Assembly (NCBI RefSeq): GCF_012910785.2
Contig: NZ_WTVH02000010.1
Span: 1,488,001-1,552,000, forward strand
DNA length: 64,000 nucleotides
Reading direction: 5' to 3'
From: Aromatoleum buckelii
Lineage (GTDB): Bacteria; Pseudomonadota; Gammaproteobacteria; Burkholderiales; Rhodocyclaceae
Both the position numbers and the translations under genes were made by a program. Every line of letters starts with the position of its first letter. Positions within the stretch are counted from its first letter, which is position 1. Shown here piece after piece: positions 62,642 to 64,000 of the stretch. The notes under the pieces were generated by a model that was not told the DNA's origin, ran no database searches, and saw only the letters and a list, made by a program, of their open reading frames with translations.

Positions 62642-63708
62642 AGCTGTTCCACTGGGCGTCGAGCGACGGCAATTTCGGCGACGACATGAACCTGTTCCTC
62701 TGGGAACATTTCCTGCCCGGCGTGTTCGACAGGAATGACGATGCGCTCTTCATCGGCATCGGTACGATCCTGTCCGCCGATATTCCCAAGGCGCGTCACC
62801 GTATCGTGATGGGCAGCGGTACCGGTTACGGACGCTTGCCCGCCGATCTCGGCGACGGCAGCTGGCACATCTATGCCGTGCGCGGCCCGCTCACTGCCCG
62901 AGCGATCAAGGCGGATCCGGAGCTCGCGGTGGCCGATCCGGCGATTCTTCTGCCGCTACTGCCGGACTTCGTGTCGGCCTCGCGAGACGGTGTCGCCTTC
63001 GTGCCACATTGGACGACGGCCGAGGAAGGCATCTGGCAAACCGCCTGCGCTCGCGCCGGTTTCGATTTCATCGATCCGCGGCACGAAGCCAAGCGCGTGA
63101 TTCGGCAGATCGCCTCGGCGCAGCTGGTGATTGCCGAGTCCATGCATGGGGCGATCGTGGCCGACGCATTTCGCGTTCCGTGGATCGCGATCGTCAGCGG
63201 CCGCGACACGCCTTTGAAGTGGCACGACTGGGCGTTGGCGCTGGACATGGAATATCGGCCTTACGAGGTGGGACCGCTGAGCGTGATCCCGATGGTCCGC
63301 GGCGGCCGTCGAGAGGTATCTTCGGTCCGGGCCGAGATGAGTGCGCAGGAGTACACGTCGGGCGTCGATGCGGCGGTCAGCAGCTTCGTGGAACGTTCCT
63401 TACGGCCCGCGGCAGCCGTCCGGCCCGGAGCTGGAGCGCGCGCCAAGGCCCGCATTGGCCGCCTGCTCGATCGCGCGGGTCATTCCATGCTCGCGGATCG
63501 GGGAGCGCGGATGCTGACCCGGATCAGCAAGCTCCCGCCGCGGCTCAGCGCCGACGGTGTGCTGCGCGACAGGCAAACCGAGCTCATGAGGCGGATCGAA
63601 TCGTTTCACGAGGATTGGAGCGCGGGAGCGTTCTCCGCGTCGCGGCCTCCAGACCACCCGGGACGAGCGATGAACCCAGCGCCGCAGGTCTTGCAGAACG
63701 GACGATGA
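62638..63708 (+). CDS. Polysaccharide pyruvyl transferase, GumL-like
   Basis: A 356-residue protein of the polysaccharide pyruvyl transferase family, which transfers pyruvate from phosphoenolpyruvate to a sugar as a ketal. Conserved features: FHWASSDGNFGDDMNLFLWEHF at the N-terminus, FIGIGTIL, GSGTGYG, RGPLTAR and IAESMHGAIVADA. The core ends near residue 250; about 100 further residues are basic, less conserved and might mediate interaction. ATGA overlap with the flippase. In xanthan, GumL pyruvylates the terminal mannose; the acceptor here is unknown. Confidence 0.9.
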   Translation: MKLFHWASSDGNFGDDMNLFLWEHFLPGVFDRNDDALFIGIGTILSADIPKARHRIVMGSGTGYGRLPADLGDGSWHIYAVRGPLTARAIKADPELAVADPAILLPLLPDFVSASRDGVAFVPHWTTAEEGIWQTACARAGFDFIDPRHEAKRVIRQIASAQLVIAESMHGAIVADAFRVPWIAIVSGRDTPLKWHDWALALDMEYRPYEVGPLSVIPMVRGGRREVSSVRAEMSAQEYTSGVDAAVSSFVERSLRPAAAVRPGAGARAKARIGRLLDRAGHSMLADRGARMLTRISKLPPRLSADGVLRDRQTELMRRIESFHEDWSAGAFSASRPPDHPGRAMNPAPQVLQNGR

Positions 63709-63761
63709 ACCTGTTGCCTGCCGAGCCGGTGCCATCGGGGCGCCGGCTGTCGTGCGCGGTT

Positions 63762-64000
63762 TCAGCTCCGGCTGGCAAGATAGGCGGCGAACTCTTCGCC
63801 GATCTCGGGATGTCGCAGGCCGAGTTCGATGGTCGCTTTCAGGTAGCCGAGCTTCGAGCCGCAGTCGTAGCGCACGCCCTTGAACTGGTACGACAGCACT
63901 GCCTCGTCCTTCAGCAACGCGGCGATGGCATCGGTCAGCTGGTACTCGCCTCCCGCGCCCGGCTGCAGCGCGCGGATGTGGTCGAAGATGCGCGGCGTCA
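63762..64000 (-). CDS. galU: UTP-glucose-1-phosphate uridylyltransferase, C-terminal part
   Basis: The last 79 residues of GalU (rest beyond the window): PRIFDHIRALQPGAGGEYQLTDAI, YQFKGVRYDCGSKLGYLKA and IELGLRHPEIGEEF are typical. The enzyme makes UDP-glucose, the precursor for glucose and, after oxidation, glucuronate residues. It converges on the pyruvyl transferase gene with 53 bp between, and its place beside the cluster fits supply of EPS precursors. Confidence 0.93.
   Translation of the reverse strand, partial: TPRIFDHIRALQPGAGGEYQLTDAIAALLKDEAVLSYQFKGVRYDCGSKLGYLKATIELGLRHPEIGEEFAAYLASRS

Noticed and set aside
45788-64000. Exosortase (XrtB/EpsH) expected with EpsL/EpsD/EpsE/EpsF/EpsG
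   Set aside because: No protein with the exosortase motifs is encoded in the window; all membrane proteins of the cluster are assigned to other roles.

Overview
The window is GC-rich chromosomal DNA that fits a denitrifying betaproteobacterium of the Rhodocyclales type (Aromatoleum, Azoarcus or Thauera). That placement is an inference from the gene families, the codon use and the mixture of respiratory nitrate reduction, c-di-GMP signalling and exopolysaccharide genes; no rRNA or other marker gene is present. No tRNA, rRNA or CRISPR array was seen.

Layout. (1) 1-8.8 kb, minus strand: a denitrification block. A hemerythrin / DUF2249 / polytopic membrane protein operon follows a near-consensus Fnr/Dnr box, ends at a hairpin, and is followed by narK1, narK2 and narG (3' end cut by the window edge). 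(2) 8.9-21.3 kb: general metabolism and envelope genes: a BaiN-type flavoprotein, a large DUF748/AsmA-like protein, an MFS carrier with an O-acetylhomoserine sulfhydrylase, a small lipoprotein, a YaiI family protein, an M61 peptidase and a MATE exporter. (3) 21.4-23.7 kb: a KfrA-like coiled-coil DNA-binding protein divergent from a tyrosine recombinase, with a 39-bp near-perfect palindrome between them. (4) 23.9-37.7 kb: a c-di-GMP signalling region with four turnover proteins (HD-GYP; PhnD-PAS-GGDEF; dCache-GAF-PAS-GGDEF*-EAL-REC; REC-HD-GYP), a histidine kinase, an orphan NitT-type binding lipoprotein and a complete IS256-family element with an exact 8-bp target duplication. (5) 37.9-45.7 kb: a NorE/NorF-like pair, a class V aminotransferase, a SufS-like cysteine desulfurase, a PEBP-like protein, a methylthioinosine phosphorylase and the GTPase TypA/BipA with a strong terminator. 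(6) 45.8-64 kb: an exopolysaccharide locus that combines betaproteobacterial eps-type export genes (EpsL, EpsD, EpsE, EpsF, EpsG) with a set of xanthan gum-type synthesis genes (GumD-, E-, H-, K-, M-, J- and L-like), plus a secreted GH5 endoglucanase, two further glycosyltransferases and galU.

How the genes work together. Region 6 can be read as one Wzx/Wzy pathway: a GumD/WcaJ-like enzyme primes undecaprenyl phosphate with a hexose-1-phosphate (glucose expected), GumM-, GumH- and GumK-like enzymes add glucose, mannose and glucuronate, two more transferases probably complete or vary the side chain, the GumL-like enzyme pyruvylates, the flippase and the GumE-like polymerase assemble the chain and EpsE/EpsF/EpsG export it. 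The c-di-GMP genes about 8-22 kb upstream are plausible regulators of that matrix, but nothing in the sequence proves the link. The strongest candidates for new biology are the xanthan-like hybrid cluster with its own endoglucanase, the KfrA/recombinase module with its long palindrome, the c-di-GMP branch in which one kinase may serve two degrading enzymes, and a Sec-exported 143-residue protein with a double-glycine-leader-like motif in the EPS locus.
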